Assembly (NCBI GenBank): GCA_036172665.1
Contig: CM069878.1
Location: forward strand, 23,363,501 to 23,427,500
Direction: 5' to 3'
DNA from: Prosopocoilus inquinatus
Taxonomy: Eukaryota > Arthropoda > Insecta > Coleoptera > Lucanidae
Length of the DNA: 64,000 nt
The translations under genes were made by a program, and so were the position numbers. The stretch's first letter is position 1; every line of letters begins with the position of its first letter. Below the pieces are notes generated by a model that made no database searches, was not told where the DNA came from, and was given only the letters and a program-made list of their open reading frames with translations. Below, one piece after another: positions 28,104 through 41,207 of this stretch.

Positions 28104-31100
28104 TATTTTTCTTTTGTTCTTTTCCCTTATTTAATTCAATTTTTAAAATAATTTTTAAAATAATCAATCTTTACTTTTTTGTTTTGTTCGATTTCATTTA
28201 ATTTACTTTTATTTTCTAACATTAGTTTATCATCTATTTTTTATTCTCCTGTTTAGTCTTATTTGACCATGAATATATTTTCTTAATTGTCAATAGCCTT
28301 TGTTTTCTCTTATACTAGATTTGAGCTTAATTTATTTTACATTTTAATCTTGTCGATTGATTGGTATTTTCGTTTTCTTTTTTTTATTGTTTTTCACAAT
28401 ATTTATTGGGAATTAAATAGATTGTTTATGTTACGTTTAGATGAACTTGCAAAGTTTGACGTCAGATCTGTTTTTTTACAAATTGTCTTCACACTTGAGG
28501 TTTATTGCCATTGGTTACCACTGACATCAGATTTTATTCGGTTGGTTCTGACTTATGTCATCTTGGCTTTGATTCGAAGCGTCGGATTTTTTAATTTTAT
28601 ACTCTTGTCTTCTTTTACGAGTGAGACACTCGTTCGCAATAATTGCTGTATCTAAAAGAGAAGTTCAAAAGTATCAAATAAAAGACACTGAGTAGTTGCA
28701 AAAAATATTTTAACTACTTTTTTTTAGTATTTTCTGATTTCTATAAGAAACTCTTTCCCTTATCCAAAGGGCCTAACAAAAACTACTCACCCGGGGCATC
28801 GCAATCCTTAAGCCACCTCTGATTATCAAACAAAGCAAATATTAGAGTTGTATGTTAATTTTCTTTTCTTGTGGCTTTCAGTCGATTATCTATTTCAATC
28901 AGCCAGTCGCCATTACTTGTGTAAGATTTTCCAGCGTTTCTTAATCTAATGTCCTTGCCAAGAAGCAGAGTTTTTCTGCACACTCGATCACGGTATATTA
29001 CATTAAATTTAATATTAATTTTGTGACAAATTGAAAGAGATTAGTCATTAGCAGAGACCGGCCAAGGTCAGGATTTCCATTCCATGTGCTTCTATTTCCA
29101 TAGGCTTCTGAAAATGGGTTTCTAATCTAATGACTTCGCGGGCGAAATGTTGGGAGAAATGAAACTTCGGTGCGCAATGTCACCGCAATGCCCAGCATAG
29201 ATTTAACATTATATTTGTAGGTTTTATTGGCGTTTTAATGTGGTCTACGTCAAATTTAATAAAACTTAACGCCACTGCTAAGAATAACGAATGCTTGTTG
29301 GCCTTGGGCGGTCAAATTATCATCGTCCATCTGTCGCACTCCTTCACACAATTATTGTGCACTTTGCTGCTGCGTGAGATTCAATGTTAGTTGGTTTACT
29401 TTTAGTATCAAGATAAACTGAAGCGTGCTCGCGTACTAACACATTCGAATTGCTCACTCCGCTTAATTCTTATACTGGGATGGATAACCTAGCATTAGCC
29501 GACCATTGGTCATTAGAGTGAATGTTTCTTGATTGATTCAACGATTCTGTTAGTTTTCCACAAATTTTATAGAAAGTGTAACAACGTGTCATAGAAAATG
29601 AAAGTATTAAAGAATATTGCTATGAAAAACAAGATGTGATAATATCAAAAACCAAAACGTCAAACAAGAGGACGTTGAAAGACAGGAGAGAGAAAGAAGA
29701 CGCTGGAACCAGCATCAGTATTTCAATGATCGATGACGAAAGTATGCCGAAGGCGGTACAACACAGGAAACCAGAACGCTACAGATTACCAGGAAGATAC
29801 CTAAAAAGACGGCGAAGCAACAATTTCCCAAGTAATTAGCATTCAGCAAAGTAAAGATAGAGACTTATTGTAGGAAGAAGAAAAAACTATATCACTGTTG
29901 CAAAGTCAAGGATCATCTCCAACTGATTGTCAAATGCCTAAGCAACATTGAGAAAAATTGCACCACGGACTTTTTTTCAAGAATTCTTACGATGATATCT
30001 ATTAATCTGTACTCGTATTTCTGATCCAAAGTTGAATACTTTCTACGAAATCTGTCTTGGTAAAATTGGATCTAATTCTTTCAGTTCTTCACCGATAGCT
30101 TATTCAGCGTAGACAGTCACGATATGAAATGGCAGGATGTGAACTCACGAGGTGATTCTTCTGATTTAGATATCATTATGGCATCTTCCACCTTCCATAC
30201 TCTGACGGTCTCAACTCTTAAACAAATTAATCAACTTAATAAAAGCTTTTCTAGAAAGTATATTTTTTATTATTTCATCTGTGCAGCACTTCCACCAGCG
30301 CAACCTTAAACAAATTAATCAGCCTAATTAAAGCTTTTATAGAAAGAATTTCTTTAACATTTCACCTATTATCAAATCGTAACCATCAGTTTTTTATGTT
30401 TAACACCATGATTTCGTCAGCGTTTTTTTTATCTGTGATGAATTCTAATTCCTCATCTTTCTGCTCTTTTTCTCCTTTGTGTGTAAGAGTCACTTTTGCT
30501 TGTATTTGTCTGAATAGTACACTGAATACCATTTGCAAACGTTTCAACTTTTAATACCTCTTTCAAACTCTTGTGCCGTTTTATCAGGCATTTGATAGTG
30601 AAGAATAATCAGAGCTATCATCAACAGTAACTTCTGAAAGATAAGCACTAATTAATAAATTTTATTTTGTACGAATTTAGTATTTTGACTTCCTTGGAAA
30701 ACAATATGAATTCAGTCTTCATCAATCTGCATTCTTACATTTTGTAATTCAGTTATCCACTTTGTATTGCCTATTAATAAGCTATCTTAATTTTACTTTC
30801 TTATTAAAAAAATCAGCACAGTTTATTCAGCGCAGTACTAAACATTGAAGTTTAATTTACAGTAATTTGTTGCTTTTTGCATCTTTTGCATTTTGTGCCA
30901 AAGTGAGGCAAACGAATGCCGACAATTCTTTTGTTAAATTTTATTCATATTTCCTTGAAAGAACCCTTCTTTCTTACCTATTATTATTATTAGTTTTGTC
31001 ATCGTAAACAAAAACCTGCTAAAAAAAAATATTTTTTTTTTACTTTTGAATTGTAATCTAACAAAAGAAACAATTGGGTGTCCGGAAGCTTTCGTTGTTT

Positions 31101-34100
31101 GAAAAATGCTATTTTGATATTATGTACAATGTAAACTGAATATTAATAAGATAATTCAAAAATCCAAGACTGCTTAATTGTCCTTAATTAATTTTCGTAA
31201 TTTTTAATGACGAGTAATATAGTAAGGAGCTACTCTTTCGATGTAACTCATATTTTAAGAAAAGTTTCTTCAATAGTAAGTTCTTTATTGTATCTCCCTG
31301 ATACTTTCCAAAATCGAAAAACGTTTTCTTGTACCCCCTCTAGTTTAATTGTGAAACAGAATAAAAACATTGTTTTGCTGTTCAAGATAATCAATAAAAT
31401 AATATTTCTGGATAACGTGGAGCTCAGCTATTTGTTGATTTTCGTTAGAACTAATTAGTATTCTTTATTTTGAGTTACGATGCCGAATCATTTTTTTGCC
31501 TTTTTCTGCATTTTCTCCTTTAATTTGTCTTCTAGCATCCGCTTGGTCTTAGACGTTTTCTACCATCCTCTTCTACACGTTGGGCATGTTTAGTCTTGAT
31601 ACTTTGTTCCATTCCTTCTCATTCTCATCTTCGGCTCACGGTTATTTTTTGCAGTTCTATTTGACTCACACGCTTTTTGTTCTAAACTAAAATATTAATA
31701 AAAGAACAATTGAATTTGAAACATATCAAAACTAGTAGGTAGTTATTTTTAAATCTAAATCTAAAGAAAATTAAAGGCCTGCCTGTAATTTTAATGTTCA
31801 AGAGAATTTTAGAAACATTCGTCTTACTTTCGATGTTCTTTCATCTTCTACGATATTTTTGCAATTTTCTTTTTTCCTTAAATCTAAATATGCGCATAGG
31901 CACGGATAGTCTTTCTCTTCAGGTTTAATGATATTTGTTAATCACCTTTTTCGTACCAATTTAACATTTAATAAAAATCAATAAAAATTGAAACTTCCAT
32001 TCCATCCAAATCAATTTTAATATCTTGGGCTTGGCTTGTAAGTGCGAACCTGTTATTGGTTACAATAGAATCATTTTTTTGAATAATTTGCAAAAATATG
32101 TGAAATCGACCTTTACTTGAAATATTTCTTACACAATTGTTATAACTAGAATAAATAAATATATAAATAAACCAAAAGCAGTCTTTAAATAAAATCAATT
32201 TAAAAAAACTTGCCATTTCCTGTGCGCTTTACATATTAGCTATAATTGAATAGCGTAAACCAAAAAGTTTAAGAACTGCCAAACAGGATTATAGCGACGA
32301 TGCTAATACTAACAGTAAATTTACTTTGTCGTTCGAGTTAAACACAAAAAAAACCTGACAAGTGGGTAGATAATTTATTGGCTAATCACATATGTAAAAC
32401 TTTTGAATTAAGATATCCTTTAGGTGAAGTAAAAATTTTTTTGAACTTTACAAATGTAAATGCAGGGAACCTTTATACAGCATAAACGATTGCAGAACTA
32501 ATTGTTTATTATTAGTAATCTATTTACCGATTCCACGAAATTATTGATATTAGAAAACGGAAGGAAAATGAAAGCTTTCAAAATTCCTGTTGGATTATAT
32601 TACTTCCTGGGAAAAGTCTGCGAGTCCAACATAAGACATGAACGAAAGTTTCTTTCTTGGAGACAAAGACGTTTATGTAATATCTTTTAACAACTTTTAG
32701 AGAAAAAAATGACTTCTACCATTAACGATTTGAAGAAATACTTTCTCTTAACAATGTATTATTCCATATAATATTGATGTGTGAGAAAAAAGTTATGTGC
32801 TTCATTATTAATTCATTTTTTATCGTTTCCAAGAAGAAAGAAAAAATAGAGTTACGTTATGTAGATTGGATTTCTTATTTTCTAATTTCTAATAATGGAG
32901 AAGAATAGTTTCTTTTAAACCCTCTATCTGTTAATAACGACTGTCATAAAATCTTTCTATCTTTTGTTACCTTTAATACACGACTTATTTCCGAATTAAC
33001 TGTTGTGAATCGATAAACAAAACTGCGTATAATATATCATTTTTTCAACATTTTAACAGTGATTAGTAGTAAGAAAAAATATTTGCAACTAAAGTAGGTA
33101 CTAATTTTACTAGGAATTCTTATTTATCCGTCGTGTAACTCTAAAATATAAAAATAGAAAATTATGTGGGTGTGTGTACCTAGTATGTATTTAAAATCCA
33201 ACGGTACTCGGACTCATCTTTACCATTTTTTAACCATGACATTTATGAAATTAATTCACATTAATCACATATTTTTACACTGGCAGCCTTGTTATTTGCA
33301 CATCCTCATTTATTCGACCGCACTAATTAGAAGCCAGATTACGCCGAAAACCGTGTACGGGAAAGTGCATTACATAAGCAGAGTTTTGTACATAAGGAGA
33401 GTTTGTTTCTCTATTTTCTCTCAAATATTGGCATTTCGCAATATCTGATGGTTATGATTCGTATTTGAGTTTTGCGTGATTGACGCCAGAAGTGTACAAT
33501 ATTGATTTAAGCAATTAACTTCGCATGCGGAAACGAGTTTGGATTTTGCATTAGAATGGTTAGACATATTTTCAACCTTCGTTTGACAATTTATTGAATT
33601 TAATGGATGTTTAAAAAACCCAATGTCAAGTACTGCTTGCTCATTTTAGCAAGCTTACAGTTAATTAAAAGTTTTGACCTTTCTTTATTATTTGAAAGAA
33701 ATTAAATACGCACAATAATCATTACCGAGAAACATAAAATTATTGACTAAGAAAACAGCTATAAATTTTAGTGTAAACCTTCTGAAAAGTCACGTATTTT
33801 AAGAAAGGAAACTGCGATCGTAAAAGTTGTCCCCAAACAAACGCCGACCACATGTTCAATGAGTTCAAGTAAATGTTACAGATATTATAAATAATATTAA
33901 ATCCATTGAGTAAATTCGGTTAAACGAACTTTGTTTAATGTCAGGACTTGCCCATCAAGTAGCGCTAAAATAACGAAGAGAAATTTTTGCGCAGGACGAG
34001 GAGGTGTGTACGACAATTGATTCTCATTCTTGTAAATCGTTATCACGAAGATCCTCAATTAGGCCATTGTTTTATTCCACTGCGATCGATCTTGAGGTGA

Positions 34101-34133
34101 AAGCGAAGTGATGATCTCGTTATTAGGTTTTAC
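28104..34133. other. No convincing gene; long AT-rich region
   Basis: About 6 kb, mostly AT-rich. Open frames of 60-122 codons (for example 28287-28655, 29636-29839) lack recognisable domains, have the composition of the background and are taken as chance. The only structure noted is a two-copy duplication at 30217-30346. An exon of an unrelated gene cannot be excluded. Confidence 0.45.
30217..30346. repeat. Two-copy direct repeat, offset about 88
   Basis: CTTAAACAAATTAATCA, then TAAAAGCTTTT and AGAAAG, occurs at 30217 and again at 30304 with a few differences. The copies are separated by about 45 unrelated bases. No function evident. Confidence 0.65.
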
Positions 34134-34247
34134 CTTGAAATAGATTGGATGGAGCTTCGGGCTTCCTGAATCTTCACCAGCATCGGTACATACGTGTGTT
34201 CGATATTTGTTCGGTAATGTGATGTGCCAGTTACTGGTAATCACTTT
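34134..34247 (-). other. Possible orphan coding exon, function unknown
   Basis: On the minus strand, 114 bases lie between an AAAATTAG acceptor and a TTCAAG|GTAAAA donor and are open in one frame. The frame encodes HVCTDAGEDSGSPKLHPIYF among other residues. The stretch is clearly less AT-rich than its flanks. The frame stays open for another 25 codons past the donor. I do not recognise the sequence, and no partner exons were found nearby. Confidence 0.2.
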
Positions 34248-35412
34248 CTAATTTTAGTGCTCTTGGAGTTTGATAAACAAAAAAATTGAGAGTCTTCACA
34301 AGCACACACACAAAGGCTGACGTAACTTCCGAATTCCTAAAACAAAAAGAAAACAGCTTTATGTTCGGTTTCATAATGGGATTTTAAATTCCTCGCCTGA
34401 TATATTTGACATTCTGAAATTGCTCTTTAATTTCTTATTTACAATAAAAATAATATTTTATTCAAGTGTAACAAAAGAAAATTACGCGTTTGTCTCTTAC
34501 GTCAAGGAAATTAAAATAAATAAATAACCATAGAAGTAATTACCTGTTAGGTAACACATAAAATTATGTAGGTACTATAAAAAAATTTTTCATTGACCTA
34601 CTGACAAAATTTGCATAAATTATTTACGTGTATATAAAAATTTACCAATGACTTCATCCTAACACAAATTACTACGAAATAAACAAGTCTACAATATTCG
34701 CAATATTTATTCTGTTCGTTTCGATTCAGTTGGGAATTTTATTATAATCCAGTGTGTTTATTTGCATAAATAACGTAATGCTTATAAACATTGGCCTGGA
34801 ATTTTAAAACCCATTTAAAATGTAAACTAAATTGAGAAATTTATCCACCATAATTTATTCAAATGATTTATGTGCCAAGTTCATCTGTGTGTATAGGGGA
34901 TCGCTGAACAATATGTAATTTATTGTAATGTTGATGTTTACAACTACGTAAAATATACTGTTTTGTAAGACTTTCCTAATATCTACGTATAATTAAATAA
35001 AAGTACGATGAGCTCATCAGAAGCAAAAAAGTTGAATGCAAGTGAAAGTTCTGGAATCGATTGGCTGAGATAAAATTTCGTATTATATTTTAGGTGGGCG
35101 ACTTTAGATCAAAAAGTGTTGTTTTTTCTGTTTATTTTGTTGGCGTTCACTGACTCATGTTTTTCCATTGCATTAATTATTCATAATAACATTAATATGA
35201 TGATTTCATAAAATTTTCTCACAGACAGTTTTAAATCTCCCAACCTCCTACTTTTCGCTATCGGTTGACAACTTCTTCAGAACTGAAACGCTTTTAATTG
35301 ATACCGAAACCTAATATAGTGTACGAATTTTATAATTAAGAAGATAAATTATGGAGGTTCAGGGTCAGTTTCCCATTTAGTGTTGGGAGAATGAGTGCTT
35401 ACGATTCTAATA
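34248..35412. other. No gene seen; AT-rich spacer
   Basis: Nothing coding or repeated was recognised in this stretch. Confidence 0.45.
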
Positions 35413-35624
35413 CGCAGGTATGGTTGTCTAAATAGCTGTCAGTGAAGAACGAGCGAGTTGCTTAGAAACAGATATTTTTTTATCATTATTTACTTTGAAA
35501 ACTGCTACCTGATTTCTATGTGTTCATGTGTGTCCTTGCCCTTGCCCTTGTGTGTGTGCGCTTGTAACTGAATACGTCACTCGCTTGCTCCTCCCTCCTA
35601 ATTAGTTAGGCAACCATACCTACA
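35413..35624. mobile_element. Short MITE with inverted ends
   Basis: Left end CGCAGGTATGGTTGTCTAA, right end reversed TGTAGGTATGGTTGCCTAA. Further in, GAGCGAGT is mirrored by AAGCGAGT. TA is present on both outer sides. About 210 bp, no open frame. A small CCCTTG triplet repeat lies inside near 35540. Confidence 0.55.
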
Positions 35625-36597
35625 TATTGGAAACTTATGCAACTTACGAAAAATTAAATCGGAAGTCGGTCCCGAATCCCCGTAGCTCATCTACTCTTTT
35701 GAAATGTATGTAAATTTTCGTCGGACGAGATTCTAGTTTAATTTAGTTTAACAGGAACATAGAATAACACTATAATGTAATATTAACCAAATCTTCACGT
35801 TAGGATAAGAAAATCTAAAATCTTTAACCTTTAGAATTAATATTAATTAAATGTTCACATGATTCCTATAAAATGAGAAAGAATCTCAGTGACAGTATGC
35901 ATAAAAAATGTCTATAAATAACCAAAAATTAGATCTGTTTCTTTGGCAAATTCTGAACAGTTCGTAGCTGTCAAAAGCACGCGCTTATCAAAGTTGTCCA
36001 TTTGCTGGTACTATTAAAATCGGTCATTACTTTGCAGAACAATTGCTTTCGATTGTTCCGAACTACGAATGGAACGAACCTGTTATTTTAAAAATGTCTG
36101 TACTCAGGACAAGTTAGAAGTTGAACAGATATTCAAACACAATTTCGCAATAATAGGTATCGACAAAAAATACTCTAACACTGTATTTTGTTTTGAGCAT
36201 TTTGAGCAGCTATCCGACCACTTCTCGATATATATTACGCTAAGCGTATACCGACTGCGCCATCGCAAGAAAACACATACGGTAGTTCACAAAGCGCTCA
36301 ATCTCACCAAGGAGTTTCAATATAGGTCACCAATCACTTTTGCCGATCGGTGATTATAATTCCAAAATTCACTTTAATAATGAGTTATGTAGTTTAAATT
36401 GTGAATTCTATGTTTGCCGATTTGAATACTTAGAACGGTGTAACCTGTATATCACTTCAGTTGCAAAGACGTCACTAGCAGCAAGGTCGAGTGGAATTTT
36501 TTCAGAACAACAAAGTAAAAACGCTTAAACTTAAACCCCTAAAAACTAAAGATATCCTAGAAAATACTGTTGAACACTTCACCTAAGATATCCAACC
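35625..36597. other. No confident gene
   Basis: Two overlapping frames (36069-36353, 36340-36528) encode unrecognisable sequence with ordinary composition and are taken as chance. Nothing else seen. Confidence 0.4.
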
Positions 36598-37446
36598 AGG
36601 GGCGGACCTTTAATTTTGAAGGCCTTGGACGAACACTGTCAGAGGGTCCATCCAATTAACCCGAAGTTTTTGTATATCTGACATTGCCGTAAACTGGTCA
36701 CCTTCAGACATCACTTCACTTCTCTGAAAATAGTAACAGATGATGCCATTAGTATGGTGCTCATCCTGCGGCTAAGGTACGTTTCAAGATTCGCATGCCG
36801 TGGCTGAGGTACATTTCAAGACGGCGTGTCGGGTGGGATTGTCAACTTCGAAGTTTCCTAAATCCGAACGGTGTCTTTGAAAAATCGGGACAAGGCCAAA
36901 AAGATTGAGACTTGATAAATCTTTATTAAAAGAATAAAAAAAAATATTTGCAACGCAATAACATATCGCCGATCACTAATACTAATACTGCAAGTGCCGA
37001 CTGTAGACTGTACTCGTAGAGTCTATGAGTATTCGTAAAACAATTAATTTTTTGAATGCTCCAAAAGACTGCCAAATTGTTCTATAATTAATTACAATTC
37101 AAAAGCAACGTTGCCCTTCGCTGGTTGCCGACAGGTGTCACGTTATTTCTCTGAAAATATTGACGGATAATTCATTTAGTGTGAGTGCTTATGCTGTAGC
37201 TGAGGTGCGTTTCAAGATTCGAATGTGGTGACCGAGGTACATTTCAACTCTCACGTATTTAGTCAAAATCAGACTTAAGATGCTTCTAAGTTTCATAAAT
37301 GGGAATTTGTCTTTGAAAAATCGGGACATATCCAAAAAGAAAATTGAGATTTTTGAAACGTTACTAAGATAATTTAAGTTTCTAATTTTTAACTTCGAAG
37401 AGGTCCTTTGATTAAACGGGTCCCTGGGCTACACCCCATCCGCATA
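36598..37446. mobile_element. Transposon remnant with an internal direct duplication
   Basis: Starts CCAGGGGCGGACCTTTAA and ends, reversed, with GCGGATGGGG and an AGGGACCCG block, suggestive of hAT-like ends. The interior carries two direct copies about 200 bp long, 36721-36912 and 37149-37350. Their shared blocks are TCTCTGAAAATA, GTTTCAAGATTCG, GAGGTACATTTCAA, and GTCTTTGAAAAATCGGGACA. Confidence 0.55.
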
Positions 37447-38229
37447 GAATTCTGCTGCAGCGGCCTCCATTAGCAGCCATTGTGTGAAACAAAATGGATG
37501 TAATAGAAAATGAAGAAAGTATTGGTAATTAAACAGATTATCTACATTAAAAAGAGAATTCACTAGCCACCAAATATTTTAAACAGCTAGTATGAACAGA
37601 AAAAATAAAAATATTTGAGAATACTTGCAAATATTGGATGAAATCTTAAAGACTGATACCCCTCTTACAAAGTCACTACGATTAAAAAAAGACAACACCA
37701 CACCTAAGAATTGACTAAAGCTTGGTTCACACCCATCTGTTTATACGTCTCCGGTAATACTTTAATTACAGTTCACTTTCATCTGCATAGTCACAATTTC
37801 ATTTACAATCAGAAACGTACAAATAAAAAACTCTGAACTTACCACGAATTACTTGGATATAACATTAAAAAAACTTGTTTACTGAATAGGTAATACTTAA
37901 AACGTGTGTCAACATCTAATGACGTCTAAACTAAATCTCATGTAGAAAATTAGATCATCAATACAGTGGAGAACATTATAACCTGAGACTGGCAAAAAAA
38001 TATCACGACTGCGCAATAGTCATTGCATTAAAATGCTGGCGTGCGCCAGCTACGTCGTTGAAACAACATTTATTGTATAGTGCTCGTTGTCTTAGTTTGT
38101 GCTGCGAACAAAATCTAACAACTGGCGTGGTTAGTATATTATGTCGAAGTGGTGAACACTCACTTGAATCTCTTTTTTATAACATACATTTAATTTATTA
38201 CTCTATTATTTACAAAAAAATTGCTTGCT
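37447..38229. other. No gene seen
   Basis: AT-rich spacer with a short GC-richer patch (CTGCTGCAGCGGCCTCC) at its left edge. Nothing else recognised. Confidence 0.45.
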
Positions 38230-38247
38230 GAAAACCTCGAGGTTTTC
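38230..38247. repeat. Perfect 18-bp palindrome
   Basis: GAAAACCTCGAGGTTTTC reads the same on both strands. TTGC and GCAA outside it extend the potential stem with a few unpaired bases. Purpose unknown; could be the centre of a decayed inverted-repeat element. Confidence 0.7.
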
Positions 38248-39563
38248 ATTGCAATCAAGAACGATTTGCACAAAGTTTTTCTAAAACTTTCATTATGCTT
38301 TGACAGCAAGCATGGCCGCCTTACATGGGGGACTCATTAGGAGCAAATCCCGCTTCAATTTGTCTATCCTACTGCAATGTCAGGTCAAAAAGCGATAGTA
38401 AGATGTCGCTATTTTATCTGTTCTATTATTTACGTAAAGCATCTGCTTCCGTTCCTGATGCTGGAAGTGATGCTTATGGTTACGAAGTACTGACCACGCC
38501 CTTGCGCTTGCCTTACATTGACCTTGATATTTTTATGCACCTCTGCTTATAACATCACCATGAACTGCCAGACATAAAGTTTTCCAAAAATGGAAAAAAA
38601 ATACGAACAAAAGGAGTAATTCGGTTACGATTTAATCACGCAGTTACCACAGAATGCTTTGAGTACTACAACAATTTAATGCAATTTTGAGAATTACCCT
38701 CTATTCAACGCAGTGGAAAGTGATGCAAATTACATCCATATTAAAACCAGGAGAAACCCTGGAAAAAAAGATCTTCTAGCCTGTAGCCAATGGCCTAAAG
38801 ACTAGAAAACTTTCAATTAAATAAACTAATTTCCATAGCAAGTAATTTATTTCACCATTCAATTTTATCTTAAATAAAAGCATTTTTGTTTTAAATAAAA
38901 GAATTTATGGCATGTAAGAGGCACCGTTTCCTTCTGGACGCGGGGTCGTTTGAGGCATGTGGTCATGCTTTTTACCAGCGTCAAATGCGTCGATGGCGCG
39001 TCTTTGGACTCTGATTTCTCTTCAATCTGACTCTCTCAACCCCTGCGGGAGAACGATGAAGTTGCCCCGCTTTCTGGGCCGGTGCGGAAAAAAATCGCTT
39101 TTTCGAAATCTGACGAAATTTCTGGAGTTTCTTGTATCTGGGGGTCGCACAGTGGTCAATACACCTAATCTAGCTGTGCAAAATTCAGTTCATAAAAGTT
39201 TCTTGATTTTAACGATTTGAAAAGTAGTTTTGAAATAAAACATCCATTTTCTCTATCAGATTCGATTTTCCTCATCCCAGATGGACTCGAAGAAAAAAAT
39301 TCTGGATGCTGGATTCCACTGAAGCGCATGCATGGACTGGAATTCTGTGAATCTTCAAATGTTTCAATAATCCAATAATTTTATTCCAAATAATAACCTT
39401 AAAACCTTATAAAAACAAGGCAAGCGATATGACACAAGATGCAGCAACAACCGAATATACTTAGAAAAACATTGGCATTGACAAGAAGGATCAGAAGATT
39501 GAAACGCCGACTACCCAATGAGTTGATGTGGAATGCCTATAAACAAGAATTGTTGCTATATTG
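38248..39563. other. No confident gene; GC-richer patch at 38925-39180
   Basis: The patch 38925-39180 is less AT-rich and open for 87 codons on the plus strand (38957-39220) and about 50 codons on the minus strand. Neither reading contains a domain I recognise. It may be a fragment of a mobile element or of a host gene. Confidence 0.35.
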
Positions 39564-39852
39564 TTTATTTATTTATTTATTGAATCTATGGTGGATGTCC
39601 AACCGGGTCTTAGGTCATACACTTATCAGGACCTCAGAAGCGGGAGTTTATTTTTGTGCGTGTAAAGTGTTCCATGGCTTTGTTACTTTCAAACCTCCTC
39701 GCCGTTGAAGGAGAATGTCGAATTATTTTTCCCATCACTGAAGGGTACCTGAAGTGGATACGAATCACCCCCCAAGAAATATCTTAAGCGCGGTTCGAAC
39801 CCACATCTTTGTCATTGGAAAGCCGCTTGGTTACCACTTGGACTGTTCAGGC
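39564..39852 (-). mobile_element. tRNA-derived SINE
   Basis: On the minus strand the head carries an A-box-like TGGTAACCAAGCGG (near 39837-39823) and a B-box GGTTCGAACC (39801-39791), the two parts of an internal RNA polymerase III promoter, at tRNA spacing. Unrelated body sequence follows, ending in an (AAAT)n-type tail at 39581-39564. Tail type and head suggest copying by a LINE. The exact head end and target duplication were not resolved. Confidence 0.7.
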
Positions 39853-40342
39853 GTTTGGTTTATTGTAGTAGTTTTGGAAACTGAACAATTTCGACAAGCG
39901 TTAAACCAATCAGTTGATGTTTGTGGTGTGTATCTGAATACTCTTAGGTTACTTATTGTCTAGGTGAGAGTTTTGGTCGAGCAGGGCTACCTTAGGAGTA
40001 TAGGTCATGTTTGTTGTTGTCAGTTTGCGTGTATTTGAACATACTAAAAAAAATTGAACCCATTAAACGTTTCGAAACTTTTTCACAAAAAATATAAAAC
40101 GTATTTGAATTTTTCAGAAAATAAATACAATAGTATAACAAAATTCAATCAAAAATACAAATCTGTGTATTGGAATGCGAGTGCAGTCTTTGCAGAAGGA
40201 AACTGTCTGACAAATGACCAAAGTTGATAAGCAAACTTTAAAAAAGGATTACGATAATTAAGGCATGTAGATATGGTAATGCGAAAGAATACGTGCTCGT
40301 ACAAAATTTATTTCAAACGTACCTATAATATATACAGCTCAG

Positions 40343-40348
40343 TTTATT
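40343..40348 (-). terminator. Poly(A) signal of cuticular gene 2
   Basis: AATAAA on the minus strand about 53 bases beyond the stop codon. Confidence 0.6.
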
Positions 40349-40400
40349 TAAATCATTTAAATGTTCATCTTGAAGGTCAGAACTATATCGCAGGAATAAA

Positions 40401-41123
40401 TTAGGGCTTAAGAGTACCCACAGGTTGGTCAGCTTGCTGCGGCAAAGAAGCAAGTAATCTTTGAATACCTTCTGGAATTGGTGGAGGAGTGGGTATATGA
40501 TCACCTGTTGGTTGGAATCCGTTTTCATCGGCCAAATACCTAGAACATGGCAAACCTAATTTCCTCGGTTGAAAATGTTAATCTCTGCTTACTTTAGATT
40601 TATTGGCGTGCCATCGGGGGCTGTATAAGAGAAGGAGCCGGTCAGAACCTGAATGCTGTCGCTTCCTTCACTCCCATCCACACTGGATCTGGGACTTGGG
40701 TTTGGTTTCAAAAAGCCAGACTCTTCAATCCGAATTCCGTTTCCGGTTTCGTAACTTTAAAAATTAAAAAGACAGTTAAGAAAAAGTATTTACTTCAGAG
40801 CTTGAAAGTACCTGAAATTAAAACTTCCATCACCATTGACAACCTCCGACTGACTTACTATGGGAATTGGGGTTGTGGATGGACCAGCTGCCGCTGCTAC
40901 CGCCCCCGGTGGTAATGGTTGACCTTGTGGTTTTCCCAAAGCTAACGTAGCCAGCACAGTAACTAACGTAACCTAAAATATATTTTCAATAAATTAAAAA
41001 CTTATTTCCACAAATGGATTGCACTTTTTGATCACTTTATTTAACGTTAATGGTAATAAACTTCACAATTTGACATCACACTGAATCCACCCCGTTGTTA
41101 ATCCTTACCGAAAGAATCCACAT
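40401..41123 (-). CDS. RR-1 cuticular protein gene 2 (four exons, 158 residues)
   Basis: Joined on the minus strand: 41123-41109, 40972-40812, 40754-40593, 40539-40401. All introns are GT-AG and the phases (0, 2, 2) keep one frame of 477 bases with stop. The product starts with a signal peptide ([18 protein letters not shown]), then a Pro/Ala-rich linker with [10 protein letters not shown], then the RR domain: [46 protein letters not shown]. It ends [16 protein letters not shown] and a short tail. RR-1 proteins bind chitin in flexible cuticle, secreted by epidermis. Introns are short (about 53-140 bp), unlike gene 1. The second intron is at the same place and phase as in genes 1 and 4; the third splits the domain before YLADE. 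The only long simple ORF here covers just the end of the gene. Confidence 0.92.
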
Positions 41124-41198
41124 CTCGAGCTTTTCTGTTGAGCAAAGGACTTACTGAATTGCCTGAAATGCAACTGACAAGGTTCGAACCTCGTGGGC

Positions 41199-41207
41199 TA
41201 TTTATAT
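41199..41207 (-). promoter_or_regulatory. TATA box of cuticular gene 2
   Basis: TATAAATAG on the minus strand about 76-84 bases before the ATG, followed by an initiator-like TCAGTT near 41177. The expected start of transcription is close to 41175. Confidence 0.75.

Noticed and set aside
28287..28655. 122-codon hydrophobic frame
   Set aside because: Long by local standards but T-rich DNA gives such Phe/Leu/Ile-rich readings by chance; no signal, splice or promoter context.
41178..41195. GGTTCGAACC near the gene 2 promoter as a tRNA B-box
   Set aside because: The motif is palindromic and no A-box or cloverleaf pairing is found around it.
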